64,000 bases of DNA from Bradyrhizobium liaoningense (GCF_018130955.1 NZ_JAFCJM010000023.1:1-64000), one strand, 5' to 3'; shown: positions 53,120 to 62,222, counted from the first letter of the stretch. Notes: generated by a model from the sequence alone, not told the origin. Translations and numbers: made by a program.

Positions 53120-54331
53120 TCAGTCGAGTTGCAGCCGAGCGATCGCGAAGCCGAGCTGGCGAATGTCAGGCGAACTGGGATCGAGATCGTGCGGGCTTCC
53201 CATGACCGGACATCGAAAGGTCAGGGCAGCGCGGCCCGGGCCGTTCGCCCAGGCGCCTTCGGGAATCTCGCTTTCGATGAGAATGCCGCCTTCGGCGACG
53301 CGCTTGCACAGCCGAAGCGGCCGGCCGTTGAGCGTGATCTCGAGCCGATTGAGCGTATCCTCGTTGAACACGTGCGACAGCAGACATTGGAATTGCCGGG
53401 GTGTCGTTGCCGCCCGCAGGCTCAGCGTGGCGGCCGGAGCGGAATTCCAGCACAGCCAGTGGCCTTCGTGATGCTCCCGTTCGTGCCAGCCGACGCCATG
53501 CAGGGGCTGATCCGGCGTAAAGCCATCGGCCTCGATCGGGGTCGCAAGCTCTGCCGCATCTTCGCCTGACGGCAGCGCCGCAAGTTTTTGCTCGAGCAGC
53601 CGGGACGCCTCGTCATAGAGCCGCAGGTCGAGTTCATTCCACGAGCGAAGGATTCGGAGGGACCCGGGATCGAGTTCGGGGTGGCTTGATCGCGGTGTGC
53701 GGTTGAGATAGGGCAGGGGACCGAGCGGGCCCCAGCCCATCATCCGTCCGAGCAGCCTCAGCGTATCGGCTTGCCGTTCCAGAATGCCGGCGAGGTCGAT
53801 GCGTGCGAGATTGGTCAACGCTGCGTCCAGGAGGCGCGGATCGTCATCGTGAAGGCCGGACGACGGGCTGCCTGCGAGTTGCCGTGTCTGCACGTTGGCG
53901 AGCCAGTAGCGCGCGAGTGTTTCCTCTTCGGCGAGAAAGCGCGGCAGGCCGAGGGCACGTGCTCGCTCCTGGAACCGGCGCCGCGCCGCGTATTCGTCAG
54001 CGCTGAGCTCGGTCGACAGCGTGCGGAAGAAGGGCTCGCTGTGGCTTTGAAAGAAGTCATAGGCGGAGATGCAGCGCGCCATCGGTTCGCGCAGAACGGT
54101 GAAGATGGTCGGACGAGTCGGGAAAGACGCGGCATAGTCGAAGCCGACATGGCCGGTGGCAAACAGCGCGTCGCCCGGTTGCTGCGGGCCGCTCGCGGAA
54201 TGAGCCTGATACAGGATCCGGTCCGCGGGAAAGCGGTTGGCCAACAGCCCGCGCAACGAGACGCCTGCGGTCTTGCGGATATGAAGAAAGAAAAACGGCC
54301 TTTCGGCCGTCAGCCTCGCGGCCTGCTTCAT
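53120..54331 (-). CDS. sulfotransferase-family protein with C-terminal carbohydrate-type module
   Basis: A 403-residue protein. The PAPS-binding loop is FFFLHIRKTAGVSLRGLLAN (5'-phosphosulfate) and the 3'-phosphate motif is TVLREPMARCISAYDFF, as in family 2 carbohydrate sulfotransferases. From about residue 280 a second module (GVGWHEREHHEGHWLCWNSA to DIRQLGFAIARLQLD) resembles that of the convergent glycosyltransferase. The start at 54331 has GGGGA 8 nt upstream. Sulfated surface sugars, such as decorated lipopolysaccharide or Nod factors, are plausible products, but the acceptor is unknown. Confidence 0.8.
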   Translation of the reverse strand: MKQAARLTAERPFFFLHIRKTAGVSLRGLLANRFPADRILYQAHSASGPQQPGDALFATGHVGFDYAASFPTRPTIFTVLREPMARCISAYDFFQSHSEPFFRTLSTELSADEYAARRRFQERARALGLPRFLAEEETLARYWLANVQTRQLAGSPSSGLHDDDPRLLDAALTNLARIDLAGILERQADTLRLLGRMMGWGPLGPLPYLNRTPRSSHPELDPGSLRILRSWNELDLRLYDEASRLLEQKLAALPSGEDAAELATPIEADGFTPDQPLHGVGWHEREHHEGHWLCWNSAPAATLSLRAATTPRQFQCLLSHVFNEDTLNRLEITLNGRPLRLCKRVAEGGILIESEIPEGAWANGPGRAALTFRCPVMGSPHDLDPSSPDIRQLGFAIARLQLD

Positions 54332-54425
54332 CAAATTGTCCCCGGTCAGGCTGCCCCGCACTGCTTGAGCACCTGTATCATAGCTTGCGCAGCGCCGTAA
54401 CCAAAGCGCGATGCAGGCGCAGCGC

Positions 54426-55991
54426 TCAGGCGTTCGCGGCTTTTGCCTTGTCGACTTCGGAGGTCACTGAAAAGTCCTTGCGCAGGGTCGGCTTGTGGAT
54501 CTTGCCGGTGGCGTTGCGCGGCAGCGCGTCGACGAAGCGGACCTGGCGCGGGCATTTGAAGCGCGCGAGATTGGCCGCGCAGTGCGCCATCACGTCAGTC
54601 TCGCTCAGTCGCTCGCCCGGCTTGACCGCGACGATGGCCATGCCGACCTCGCCCCATTGCGCGTCGGGAATGCCGATCACCGCGGCCTCCGCAATGGCAC
54701 CGAGCTGATGCAGGACGTTCTCGACCTCGGCCGGGTACACGTTCTCGCCGCCGGAGATGTACATGTCCTTCCAGCGATCGACGATATAGTAAAAACCGTC
54801 TTCATCGACGCGCGTCGCGTCGCCCGTGTGAAGCCAGCCGTCCGTGAAGGATGATTTGTTGGCCTCCGGCCTATTCCAGTAGCCGGGCGTGACGTTCGGC
54901 CCCCGAACCCAAAGTTCGCCGAGCTCGCCGATGGCGGCGTCGCTGCCGTCGGGACGGACGATTCTGACCTCCGTGTGCAGCACCGGCTTGCCGGCGGAGC
55001 CGGCCTTGCGCGCCGCATCCTCGCGGTCGAGCACCAGCACCGACGGCGAGGTCTCGGTCATGCCATAGCCCTGCTGGAGCGCGACGCCGCGGGCTTCCCA
55101 GGCCTTGAGCAGCGGCACCGGCATCGGCGCGCCGCCGACGCCGCCGATGACGAGCCGACTCATGTCGGTGGTCGCAAAAGCGGGATGCTGCGCCATGAAC
55201 TGGTAGATCGCGGGCACGCCGAAGAACACGTTGATGCCCTGCGCGGGATCGCCGATCAGTTGCAGCGCCTGGCCGGGATCGAAGGCGCGCATGATCAGCA
55301 CGGTGCCGCCGGCATGCAGTGCGGGGTTGGTGTAGCAATTGAGCCCGCCGGTGTGGAACAGCGGCAGCACGGTCAGCAGCACCGTGGACGGACTGATGTA
55401 GGCGGGGCCGCCGAGATTGACGCAATTCCAGAACGTCATGCCATGGGTGATGATCGCGCCTTTGGGATGGCCCGTGGTGCCCGATGTGTACATGATGGTT
55501 GAGAGGTCATCGAGCGTGACCTCCTCGCTTCGCGCGAGCGGCTTCGCTGCGGCAATGCCGGCCTCATAGGAGCCGCCGGGGCCGAGCAGCAGCGCGGAGG
55601 CAACGCCGCAGAGCTTTGCCACGCTCAACGCGGTCTCGGCGAGATCGGTGTCGCAAATCATCACCTTGGGCGAGGCGTCGCCTGCGATGAACTGCAGCTC
55701 GGAAACGGTGAGGCGAGTGTTCAGCGGCAGGAACACGGCGCCGAGCCGTCCGCAGGCGAACTGCACCTCCAGCGTATCGATCGTGTTGAGTGCCAGCACC
55801 GCGACGCGGTCGCCGCGCGAGACGTTCAGGCTGTCGCGCAGATGCGTCGCGAGACGCGCGATGCGATCGTTGAACCCCGAATAGGTGAAGCGGCGTCCGC
55901 TTGCGAGGTCGATGACCGCGGCCTTGTCAGGGGTACGGCGGCTGTGATGGGCGATCCAGTCGTAGTAGCGAACGGGCAATCTGTCCTCCAC
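54426..55991 (-). CDS. AMP-forming acyl-CoA synthetase
   Basis: A 521-residue ANL-superfamily ligase. The P-loop motif is STIMYTSGTTGHPKGAIITH, the A5 motif QQGYGMTETSPSVLVL, the A7 hinge region WLHTGDATRVDEDGFYYIVD followed by RWKDMYISGGENVYPAEVE, and the catalytic lysine in PRNATGKIHKPTLRK. It would activate a fatty or aromatic acid for the acyl-CoA dehydrogenases next to it. It is divergent from the first of these, with the shared 20-bp element in between. Confidence 0.9.
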   Translation of the reverse strand: MEDRLPVRYYDWIAHHSRRTPDKAAVIDLASGRRFTYSGFNDRIARLATHLRDSLNVSRGDRVAVLALNTIDTLEVQFACGRLGAVFLPLNTRLTVSELQFIAGDASPKVMICDTDLAETALSVAKLCGVASALLLGPGGSYEAGIAAAKPLARSEEVTLDDLSTIMYTSGTTGHPKGAIITHGMTFWNCVNLGGPAYISPSTVLLTVLPLFHTGGLNCYTNPALHAGGTVLIMRAFDPGQALQLIGDPAQGINVFFGVPAIYQFMAQHPAFATTDMSRLVIGGVGGAPMPVPLLKAWEARGVALQQGYGMTETSPSVLVLDREDAARKAGSAGKPVLHTEVRIVRPDGSDAAIGELGELWVRGPNVTPGYWNRPEANKSSFTDGWLHTGDATRVDEDGFYYIVDRWKDMYISGGENVYPAEVENVLHQLGAIAEAAVIGIPDAQWGEVGMAIVAVKPGERLSETDVMAHCAANLARFKCPRQVRFVDALPRNATGKIHKPTLRKDFSVTSEVDKAKAANA

Positions 55992-56169
55992 GCGTGGTCT
56001 TGCGCCGCGCCAATTCCAACGTCTTGCAACATGCCGGGCCGGCCCCGGAGGGCCGGCCGGAAGTCATTGCACAAGGTTCTTTTTTGTCCGGGAGTTGGGC
56101 GTTGCGTTGCGAAAACTGTCTTGCGTTGAGTTGCTGGGGCGTGGCTTGATCGGCGCGCCTTGCCGCTGG

Positions 56170-56189
56170 CAGCCACTCCGCGCAAGTGG
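56170..56189. promoter_or_regulatory. 20-bp conserved leader element, copy 1
   Basis: CAGCCACTCCGCGCAAGTGG, containing the partial palindrome CCACT-N7-AGTGG (56173-56189). The identical 20 bases occur at 59248-59267 before the second acyl-CoA dehydrogenase. Here the element is 61 nt before the start codon and about 180 nt before the divergent acyl-CoA synthetase. Confidence 0.65.
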
Positions 56190-56250
56190 ATGCGCTCTGT
56201 TCCGGCCATGGTGGCTCACGAGAATCGCGCGCCAAGCGAAAGCAACAGCG

Positions 56251-57387
56251 ATGAAGAGCCCGTTCTATACCGCCGAGCACGAAGCGTTTCGCGACGTGAT
56301 GCGTCGCTTTGTCGAGAAGGAGATCGAGCCATTCGCGCATGAATGGGACGAGGCCGGCGAATTTCCGCGCGCGCTCTATCGCAAGGCGGCCGAGATCGGC
56401 CTGTTGGGTCTCGGATTTCCCGAGGAATATGGCGGGATCGCCGCCGACCAGTTCATGAAGATCGTGGCGAGCCAGGAGCTGGCGCGAGCCGGCGCTGGCG
56501 GCGTCAGTGCGTCCCTGATGAGCCACACCATCGGTTCGCCGCCGATCGCGCGCGCCGCGCGGCCCGAGGTGAAGGCAAAAGTGCTGCCGCAAATTCTCGC
56601 CGGCGAAAAAATCTCCGCGCTCGCGATCACCGAGCCGAGTGGTGGCTCAGATGTCGCGAACCTCCGTACCAGGGCGCGCCGCGACGGCGATCACTACGTC
56701 GTGAGCGGCGAGAAGACCTTCATCACCTCAGGCATGCGCGCCGACTATCTGACCGTTGCCGTGCGCACAGGCGGCGAGGGCGCCGGCGGCGTCAGCCTGC
56801 TGCTGATCGAAGGCGGTACGCCGGGCCTGTCGCGCACCAAGCTCAAGAAGATGGGCTGGTGGGCGTCCGATACCGCGACGCTGCATTTCGACGAATGCCG
56901 CGTGCCGGCCGAGAACCTGATCGGCGAGGAAGGCCAGGGCTTCAAGATCATCATGCAGAACTTCAACAGCGAGCGCATGGGCATGGCGGCGGGCTGCACC
57001 GGCTTTGCGCGCGTCTGCGTCGACGAGGCGATCGCCTATGCCAGGGAACGCAAGACCTTTGGCAAGCCCCTCGCGCAGCACCAGGTCATCAGGCACAAGA
57101 TCGTCGACATGGCCCAGAAGGTCGCCGCATCCCAGGCGATGCTGGAGCTGCTCGCCTGGCGGCTGGAGCAGGGCGAGAGCCCGGTTGCCGAAATCTGCAT
57201 GATGAAGAACCAGGCCACGCAGACCATGGCGTTCTGCGCCTCGGAAGCGGTGCAGATCTTCGGCGGCGCCGGCTTCATGCGCGGCATCAAGGCCGAGCGC
57301 ATCTACCGCGAGGTCAAGGTCAACGCGATCGGCGGCGGCACCGAGGAGATCATGAAGGACCTGGCGTCGCGGCAGATGGGGTTGTGA
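56251..57387 (+). CDS. acyl-CoA dehydrogenase 1
   Basis: A 378-residue acyl-CoA dehydrogenase. The substrate/FAD segments are ALAITEPSGGSDVANLRTRA and VSGEKTFITSGMRADYLTVA; the helical C-terminus has YARERKTFGKPLAQHQVIRH and QIFGGAGFMRGIKAERIYRE. Where short-chain enzymes have IYEGT with the base glutamate, this one has AIGGGTEE, so the base is likely on the helix preceding YARERKTFGK as in long-chain or isovaleryl types. The ATG at 56251 is 61 nt after the shared leader element. It is divergent from the ligase. Confidence 0.9.
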   Translation: MKSPFYTAEHEAFRDVMRRFVEKEIEPFAHEWDEAGEFPRALYRKAAEIGLLGLGFPEEYGGIAADQFMKIVASQELARAGAGGVSASLMSHTIGSPPIARAARPEVKAKVLPQILAGEKISALAITEPSGGSDVANLRTRARRDGDHYVVSGEKTFITSGMRADYLTVAVRTGGEGAGGVSLLLIEGGTPGLSRTKLKKMGWWASDTATLHFDECRVPAENLIGEEGQGFKIIMQNFNSERMGMAAGCTGFARVCVDEAIAYARERKTFGKPLAQHQVIRHKIVDMAQKVAASQAMLELLAWRLEQGESPVAEICMMKNQATQTMAFCASEAVQIFGGAGFMRGIKAERIYREVKVNAIGGGTEEIMKDLASRQMGL

Positions 57388-57522
57388 CGGCCGTCGTTCT
57401 GGGGCGCGGCGTTAGCCGCGAACCCGGAACCTGGAGATGAGTGTGACGATATCGAGATTCTACGATGCGCAATTGCGCATCATAGTTCGACGCTGCGCGT
57501 CGCCCCGGAATAACGAAGTTGG
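57388..57522. repeat. intergenic repeat with perfect palindrome
   Basis: Contains the perfect 18-bp palindrome GATGCGCAATTGCGCATC (57464-57481) within a larger inverted unit (GTTCTGGGGCG and CGCCCCGGAATAACG). It lies between convergent genes and resembles the unit at 63195-63275. Confidence 0.7.
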
Positions 57523-58260
57523 TTACCGCCGGTCATACACATCCTCAAACATCAGCATCCGCGCCAGATGGCGTTCATTGTGATTCGGAAAGCCGCAGCG
57601 CGGCGCGAATTCGTTGGCGTCGCGATAGGTGCCGAACAATCTGTCCCAGATCGGAAGGTCGCCGTAATTGCCCGCATGGACGTTCAACTCGTGATGCAAC
57701 GAGTGCAACTCCGGAGTCTGGATGAAATATTTCAGCCAGGACGGAGACTTGAAATTGGAATGGTACAAGAACTCGCCGATCGCAGCGAAGACGTTGAACC
57801 ACATCGCACCTTCCACCGAGCAACCCAGCAGCGGGAAGAGGATGGCGGCGGCCAAGGCACTGTCGGCGAGAATCTCGACCGGATGCTTGTAGAACGAAGT
57901 AAGCGTCTCGATTCTGACCGGCGAATGGTGCACCTGGTGAAACAGCACCCACCATCCGTTCATGTGGCGGATACGATGCCACCAGTAGAAGAAGAACGTG
58001 CCGACGAACCAGGCCACAAAGCCTTCGAGCGCCGGTCGCCTCAGCGCATCCAGATCGAACAGCGACGCGCCGTCGAACAGGTGAATCCACATCTTGCTCG
58101 TCGTCAGCGTGATGCCGATCTGGCAGAGCAGGACGATCAGGGCGCGGCCATACCAGCCGGGCGCGTTGGGCAATTCCCGCCCCGGTGCGACCCGCTCCAG
58201 GATCATGAAGGCGATGGCTGCCAATATGATCAGCAGCGCTGTCAAAACAAGTGATGTCAT
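57523..58260 (-). CDS. sterol desaturase / fatty acid hydroxylase-type di-iron membrane protein
   Basis: A 245-residue integral membrane protein with about four hydrophobic segments. The diagnostic histidine boxes are present: WWHRIRHMN (HxxxH), HQVHHSP (HxxHH) and LHSLHHELNVHAGNYG. The two irons they hold hydroxylate or desaturate lipids; hopanoid, carotenoid and ether-lipid enzymes all belong here, so the substrate cannot be named. Its place between acyl-CoA dehydrogenases suggests a lipid or long-chain substrate. It runs convergent to the upstream dehydrogenase. Confidence 0.87.
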   Translation of the reverse strand: MTSLVLTALLIILAAIAFMILERVAPGRELPNAPGWYGRALIVLLCQIGITLTTSKMWIHLFDGASLFDLDALRRPALEGFVAWFVGTFFFYWWHRIRHMNGWWVLFHQVHHSPVRIETLTSFYKHPVEILADSALAAAILFPLLGCSVEGAMWFNVFAAIGEFLYHSNFKSPSWLKYFIQTPELHSLHHELNVHAGNYGDLPIWDRLFGTYRDANEFAPRCGFPNHNERHLARMLMFEDVYDRR

Positions 58261-58383
58261 GGCGGATCACCCTGGGTGTTGATCCGGGTGCCGGAGACGC
58301 CGGATCGTGAGGTTCTGCCGCAACAACATCACCGGCACGGCGGCCGGTCGATGACACGTACGTGCTAGAGGGTGACGTTGAAC

Positions 58384-59153
58384 CTATTTCAGGGCCGCAA
58401 TGAGCGGACTGCGCTTGGTAATGCCCAAACGTTCGTAGATGCCGCGGAAGTGATTGCCCACGGTATTCTCGGAGATGCCGAGCCGCGTCGCGATCGTCTT
58501 GTCCGGCAGCCCCATCAGCGCCAGATCGACCAATTGCCGCTGCCGCTCCGTGAGTTTTGACAGGTCGATCGGTGAGTTCGCCACCGCTTCAGTCTGGAGG
58601 AACAGCGCGTGAAGCACGGGGGCGATGAGGTTGAGCGAGGCCCGCACCTGGACGGGATGGTCGGCGGCAATGCCGGAGAAGCTGACATAGGTCCCGGTAT
58701 TGGCGAAGGGATCTATGACGCCATGGCGGCGATCGCGCCGAGCGAGAACTGCTTGATCTCATCCAGCTCCCGCCTGGACGCAAAGGGTGGCGGGTCGGCC
58801 GGATCGAGGATGAAGGCCGCGCGGTTCTGCACCCACCAGGCAAAGCAGCCGCGCGAGGCGAGATCGAACGCGCCATCAAGGCTTGCGATGAACTCAGGCG
58901 CATGGCCTGACGTGACGGGGCCGCGCATCCGGATGCGGCCACCGGACAAGCGGCCATAGCTTCCGAGGAAGCGCTGGAACGGGAAAAAGCGGCGCAGCGG
59001 TCCCTCCACCCAACCCAGGATGCGATCGTCGGTCATCGATCCCGTGGGGGCCGCGTTCAGCGCTTCGATCCAGGCTTGCAAATTCAGGCCGGGCTCATCT
59101 GGCGAGACGTTAGTCTTGCGTTGCTTGGGATTGGCCGTCTTGGTGCCTCGCAC
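58384..59153 (-). pseudogene. LuxR-type regulator broken by a single frameshift
   Basis: Two adjacent frames together give one regulator of about 256 residues. The first (59153 to 58713) holds the N-terminal sensor part (LGWVEGPLRRFFPFQRFLGS) and ends AIAAMAS-stop. The second resumes as HGVIDPFANTGTYVSFSGIA and continues through the LuxR HTH (TERQRQLVDLALMGLPDKTI followed by ATRLGISENTVGNHFRGIYE). Loss of one C around 58720-58727 (GCCGCCCAT to GCCGCCAT) would explain the break. It may be a genuine recent mutation or a sequencing error. It is divergent from acyl-CoA dehydrogenase 2 and could have controlled it. Confidence 0.8.
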
Positions 59154-59247
59154 TCGCCGCTCTCGTATGATGCCAATCCCGAGTTGGACGGCTTTGCTCT
59201 ATTCTAGGATGAAACCTGCCTCGCGACTAGCTTGAGGCGAGATGGGA

Positions 59248-59267
59248 CAGCCACTCCGCGCAAGTGG
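59248..59267. promoter_or_regulatory. 20-bp conserved leader element, copy 2
   Basis: Identical 20 bases to 56170-56189 (CAGCCACTCCGCGCAAGTGG), 49 nt before the ATG of acyl-CoA dehydrogenase 2. The flanks also show similarity (TGCG, then GGCATGGT and CACGAG in both), so about 60 nt of leader may be homologous. Confidence 0.65.
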
Positions 59268-59316
59268 GTTGCGTCCGTTTTAGGCATGGTCATTCCCACG
59301 AGGAGAATTGCGATTC

Positions 59317-60477
59317 ATGCTCTTTACCGCCGACCACGACGACATCCGCCGCTCCTTGCAAAAATTCATCGCGGGCGAGATCAACCCTCACGTCGATGAA
59401 TGGGAGAAGGCCGACATCTTCCCGGCGCATGAGCTGTTCAAGAAGATGGGCAGCCTCGGCTTCCTCGGCCTGAACAAGCCGATCGAGTTCGGCGGCTCCG
59501 GCCTCGATTATTCCTACGCGCTGATGATGGCTGAGGAGTTGGGCGCCATCACCTGCGGCGGCGTGCCGATGGCGATCGGCGTGCAGACCGACATGGCGAC
59601 GCCGGCGCTGGCGCGGTTCGGCTCGGACGAGGTGCGGCGCGAATTTCTTAGCCCCTCCATCGCCGGCGATTTCGTCGCCTGCATCGGCGTCTCCGAGCCT
59701 GGCGCGGGCTCGGACGTGGCCTCGATCAAGACCAACGCGCGCTCCGACGGCGACGACTACGTCATCAATGGCGGCAAGATGTGGATCACCAATGGTACGC
59801 AAGCCGACTGGATCTGCCTGCTCGCAAACACTGCCGAGGGGCCCGTTCACCGCAACAAGTCGCTGATCTGCGTGCCCATGAAGAGCAAGGGCGTGACTAT
59901 CGCACGAAAACTCGACAAGATGGGCATGCGCTCCTCCGACACCGCCCAGATCTTCTTCGACAATGTCCGCGTGCCCAAGCGCAACCGGATCGGCGAGGAG
60001 GGCAACGGCTTTACCTACCAGATGATCCAGTTCCAGGAGGAGCGGCTGTGGGGCGCGGCCGCTTGTCTGAAGGCGCACGAATACATCATCAACGAGACCA
60101 TCGAATACACCCGCAACCGCAGGGCTTTTGGCCAGAGCATCCTTGACAACCAGGTCGTGCACTTCAAGCTTGCGGAGATGCAGACTGAGGTTGAGCTGTT
60201 GCGCGCGCTGGTCTATCGCGCCGGTGAGGCGCTGGTCGCGGGAGAGGACGTGACCAGGCTCGCGACCATGGCCAAGCTCAAGGCCGGCCGTCTCGGCCGC
60301 GAGCTCACCGATGCCTGCCTGCAATATTGGGGCGGCATGGGCTTTACCAACGAGACGCCGGTTAGCCGCGCCTATCGCGACAGCCGGCTGACCTCGATCG
60401 GGGGCGGTGCCGACGAGGTCATGCTGATGGTCCTGTGCAAGATGATGGGGACGCTGCCCGGCAGCAAGAAAGTTTGA
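59317..60477 (+). CDS. acyl-CoA dehydrogenase 2
   Basis: A 386-residue acyl-CoA dehydrogenase, clearly distinct from the first. Key segments are ACIGVSEPGAGSDVASIKTN and INGGKMWITNGTQADWICLL, then YTRNRRAFGQSILDNQVVHF and QYWGGMGFTNETPVSRAYRD. The site of the short-chain base glutamate reads SIGGGADEVM, as in dehydrogenase 1. AGGAG at 59301 supports the ATG at 59317 over an in-frame TTG at 59308. It shares the 20-bp leader element and possibly regulation with dehydrogenase 1. A GST gene follows after a repeat. Confidence 0.9.
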   Translation: MLFTADHDDIRRSLQKFIAGEINPHVDEWEKADIFPAHELFKKMGSLGFLGLNKPIEFGGSGLDYSYALMMAEELGAITCGGVPMAIGVQTDMATPALARFGSDEVRREFLSPSIAGDFVACIGVSEPGAGSDVASIKTNARSDGDDYVINGGKMWITNGTQADWICLLANTAEGPVHRNKSLICVPMKSKGVTIARKLDKMGMRSSDTAQIFFDNVRVPKRNRIGEEGNGFTYQMIQFQEERLWGAAACLKAHEYIINETIEYTRNRRAFGQSILDNQVVHFKLAEMQTEVELLRALVYRAGEALVAGEDVTRLATMAKLKAGRLGRELTDACLQYWGGMGFTNETPVSRAYRDSRLTSIGGGADEVMLMVLCKMMGTLPGSKKV

Positions 60478-60525
60478 GCATGATCTTTTCGGGAAACCGC
60501 TGCACACTTTTCCGGATCATGATCT
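60476..60525 (-). repeat. dispersed intergenic repeat, partial inverted copy
   Basis: Reverse-complement orientation of the first about 50 nt of the element at 46246 (GATCCGGAAAAGTGTG-type core). The GAGCATGATC and GATCATGATC ends pair, giving a hairpin immediately after the dehydrogenase stop that may act as its terminator. Confidence 0.7.
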
Positions 60526-60539
60526 AGGGGAAATTCCTG

Positions 60540-61196
60540 ATGATCACGCTTTATCATTGCGACGGTGCGCGCTCCTTCCGCCCGCTCTGGATGCTGGAGG
60601 AGATGGGACTGCCGTACGAGTTGAAGATGCTGCCGTTCCCGCCGCGGGTGTTCGCCAAGGAGTACCTCGCGATCAATCCGCTCGGTACCATCCCTTATCT
60701 GATCGACGGCGAGACCAGGATGACGGAGTCGTCAGGCATCTGCCACTATCTCGGCACCAGATACGCGCCGACGCCGCTGATGGTCGACGTCGAGGATCCC
60801 GCCTATGGCACGTTCCTGAACTGGATGTACTTCAGCGATGCCACGCTGACCTTCCCGCAGACGCTGGTGCTCCGCTACACCCAGCTCGAGCCTGAGGAGC
60901 GGCGCAATCCGCAGGTCGCCGGCGACTATGCAAAATGGTTCTTAGGGAGGCTGCGCGCGGTTGAGGCAGCGACCGCGAATGCCGAAACGTTGTGCGCCGG
61001 CCGCTTCACCGCCGCCGACATCGTGATCGGCTACGCACTCCGCCTCGCGGAAAATATCGGTCTCGCCAAGGACTTTGGGCCAAATGTCGCAGCCTATTGG
61101 GCGCGTCTGCAACAGCGCGACGGCTTTAAGCGTGCGGTCGCCGCAGAACGTAGGGCTGGAACCGAGCAAAACGTGGCGCCGAGGGTGCGCGCATAG
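60540..61196 (+). CDS. glutathione S-transferase
   Basis: A 218-residue GST. The N-terminal thioredoxin-like domain begins ITLYHCDGARSFRPLWMLEE and holds the cis-proline in LGTIPYLIDGETRMTESSGI with the conserved E-S pair that binds glutathione. The C-terminal helical domain carries FTAADIVIGYALRLAENIGL, the N-capping box of the fold. It could detoxify or isomerise intermediates of the adjacent acyl-CoA pathway. GGGGA lies just upstream of the ATG. Confidence 0.87.
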   Translation: MITLYHCDGARSFRPLWMLEEMGLPYELKMLPFPPRVFAKEYLAINPLGTIPYLIDGETRMTESSGICHYLGTRYAPTPLMVDVEDPAYGTFLNWMYFSDATLTFPQTLVLRYTQLEPEERRNPQVAGDYAKWFLGRLRAVEAATANAETLCAGRFTAADIVIGYALRLAENIGLAKDFGPNVAAYWARLQQRDGFKRAVAAERRAGTEQNVAPRVRA

Positions 61197-61315
61197 GTTC
61201 CCGCGTCGTTTCGCGCATCGGAATGACAGCGCTATCCCTTCGTGACAGCGCCCGAATTTCCGCTAAGGTGGCCTCCGTCCGCAGCGGCCCAAAGAGCCGC
61301 GCGAGGAGGACCGCC

Positions 61316-62122
61316 ATGGAAGACAAGGGTCGCGAATCCGACCATCTGATGCTGATCACGCCCGAGCGTGTGTTCTACGCCGGCTTGCTCGGCCGGCCCC
61401 GTGCGCGGTGCCCCGGCTCGTGCCACATCTATGTGGCGCTGAAGGGCGACCTGCATCTGACCACCGACGACGGCGAGAGCCACGGCGACCTGCTCGTCAC
61501 CCTGCCGAACCAGCGGCACACCATCACCAGCGATTACCGAACCGTCGTCAGCGTGACACTGGAGCCGGAAAGCATGCCGGACGGCGCGCTGGAAGCCTTG
61601 GCCGCACGGCTCACGGGCCCGGACAAGATGGTCTACGTGCGCAAGCTCCTCGCGGCCTATGCGATGCTGCGCCAGCGTCGCTATGGCAACATCAGCAATG
61701 CCGAATTCGATGAGATGTGCTTTGGCGAAGCTCTGCCGCGCCGCACACTCGATCCGCGCGTGACGCGCGCAGTGGCGCGCATCGGCCGCTTCTCCGGCGA
61801 GCCGGTGACGGCGGATAGCTGCGCTGCGGAAGCCGGCCTCTCGGCCTCGCGCTTCCTGCATTTGTTCAAGGAAGAGACCGGCATCTCCTTCCGCTCCTTC
61901 CGCGCCTGGAAGCGTGCGCGCCATCTGCTGCATTTCGCCAACCAGGATCTCAACCTCGCCCATCTCGCGCAGGACATCGGCTATCCCGATTCCACCCATT
62001 TCAGCCACTCGATCCGCCGCTTCTACGGTCTGAAGCCGCGCGCGATCTTCGTCGGCTCGCGGGACCTTGCGATCTATCGCAGTGGCGAAACGACGGTGCA
62101 GGAGCTTGCGGAAGCAAGCTAG
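61316..62122 (+). CDS. AraC-family transcriptional regulator
   Basis: A 268-residue regulator. A cupin-like sensor part (ITPERVFYAGLLGRPRARCP, then HIYVALKGDLHLTTDD) is followed by the two-HTH AraC domain: AAEAGLSASRFLHLFKEETG with ISFRSFRAWKRARHL, then LAHLAQDIGYPDSTHFSHSI with RRFYGLKPR. The start at 61316 has GAGGAGGA just upstream. It precedes the beta-keto acid cleavage gene and is a natural candidate for its control. The effector is unknown. Confidence 0.87.
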   Translation: MEDKGRESDHLMLITPERVFYAGLLGRPRARCPGSCHIYVALKGDLHLTTDDGESHGDLLVTLPNQRHTITSDYRTVVSVTLEPESMPDGALEALAARLTGPDKMVYVRKLLAAYAMLRQRRYGNISNAEFDEMCFGEALPRRTLDPRVTRAVARIGRFSGEPVTADSCAAEAGLSASRFLHLFKEETGISFRSFRAWKRARHLLHFANQDLNLAHLAQDIGYPDSTHFSHSIRRFYGLKPRAIFVGSRDLAIYRSGETTVQELAEAS

Positions 62123-62136
62123 CGACGATCTTCGTC

Positions 62137-62222
62137 GGGTGGGCAAAGCGAAGCGTGCCCACCTCTTCTCCAGCAATCGCGGCGAGATGGCGGGCACGGC
62201 GCAAGCGCGCCTTTGCCCACCC
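62137..62222. repeat. intergenic inverted repeat
   Basis: The perfect 12-bp arms GGGTGGGCAAAG (62137-62148) and CTTTGCCCACCC (62211-62222) bracket a GC-rich spacer that itself contains GGCGGGCACGGCGCAAGCGC. A common Bradyrhizobium spacer unit; no gene lies in this 202-nt gap. Confidence 0.75.
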
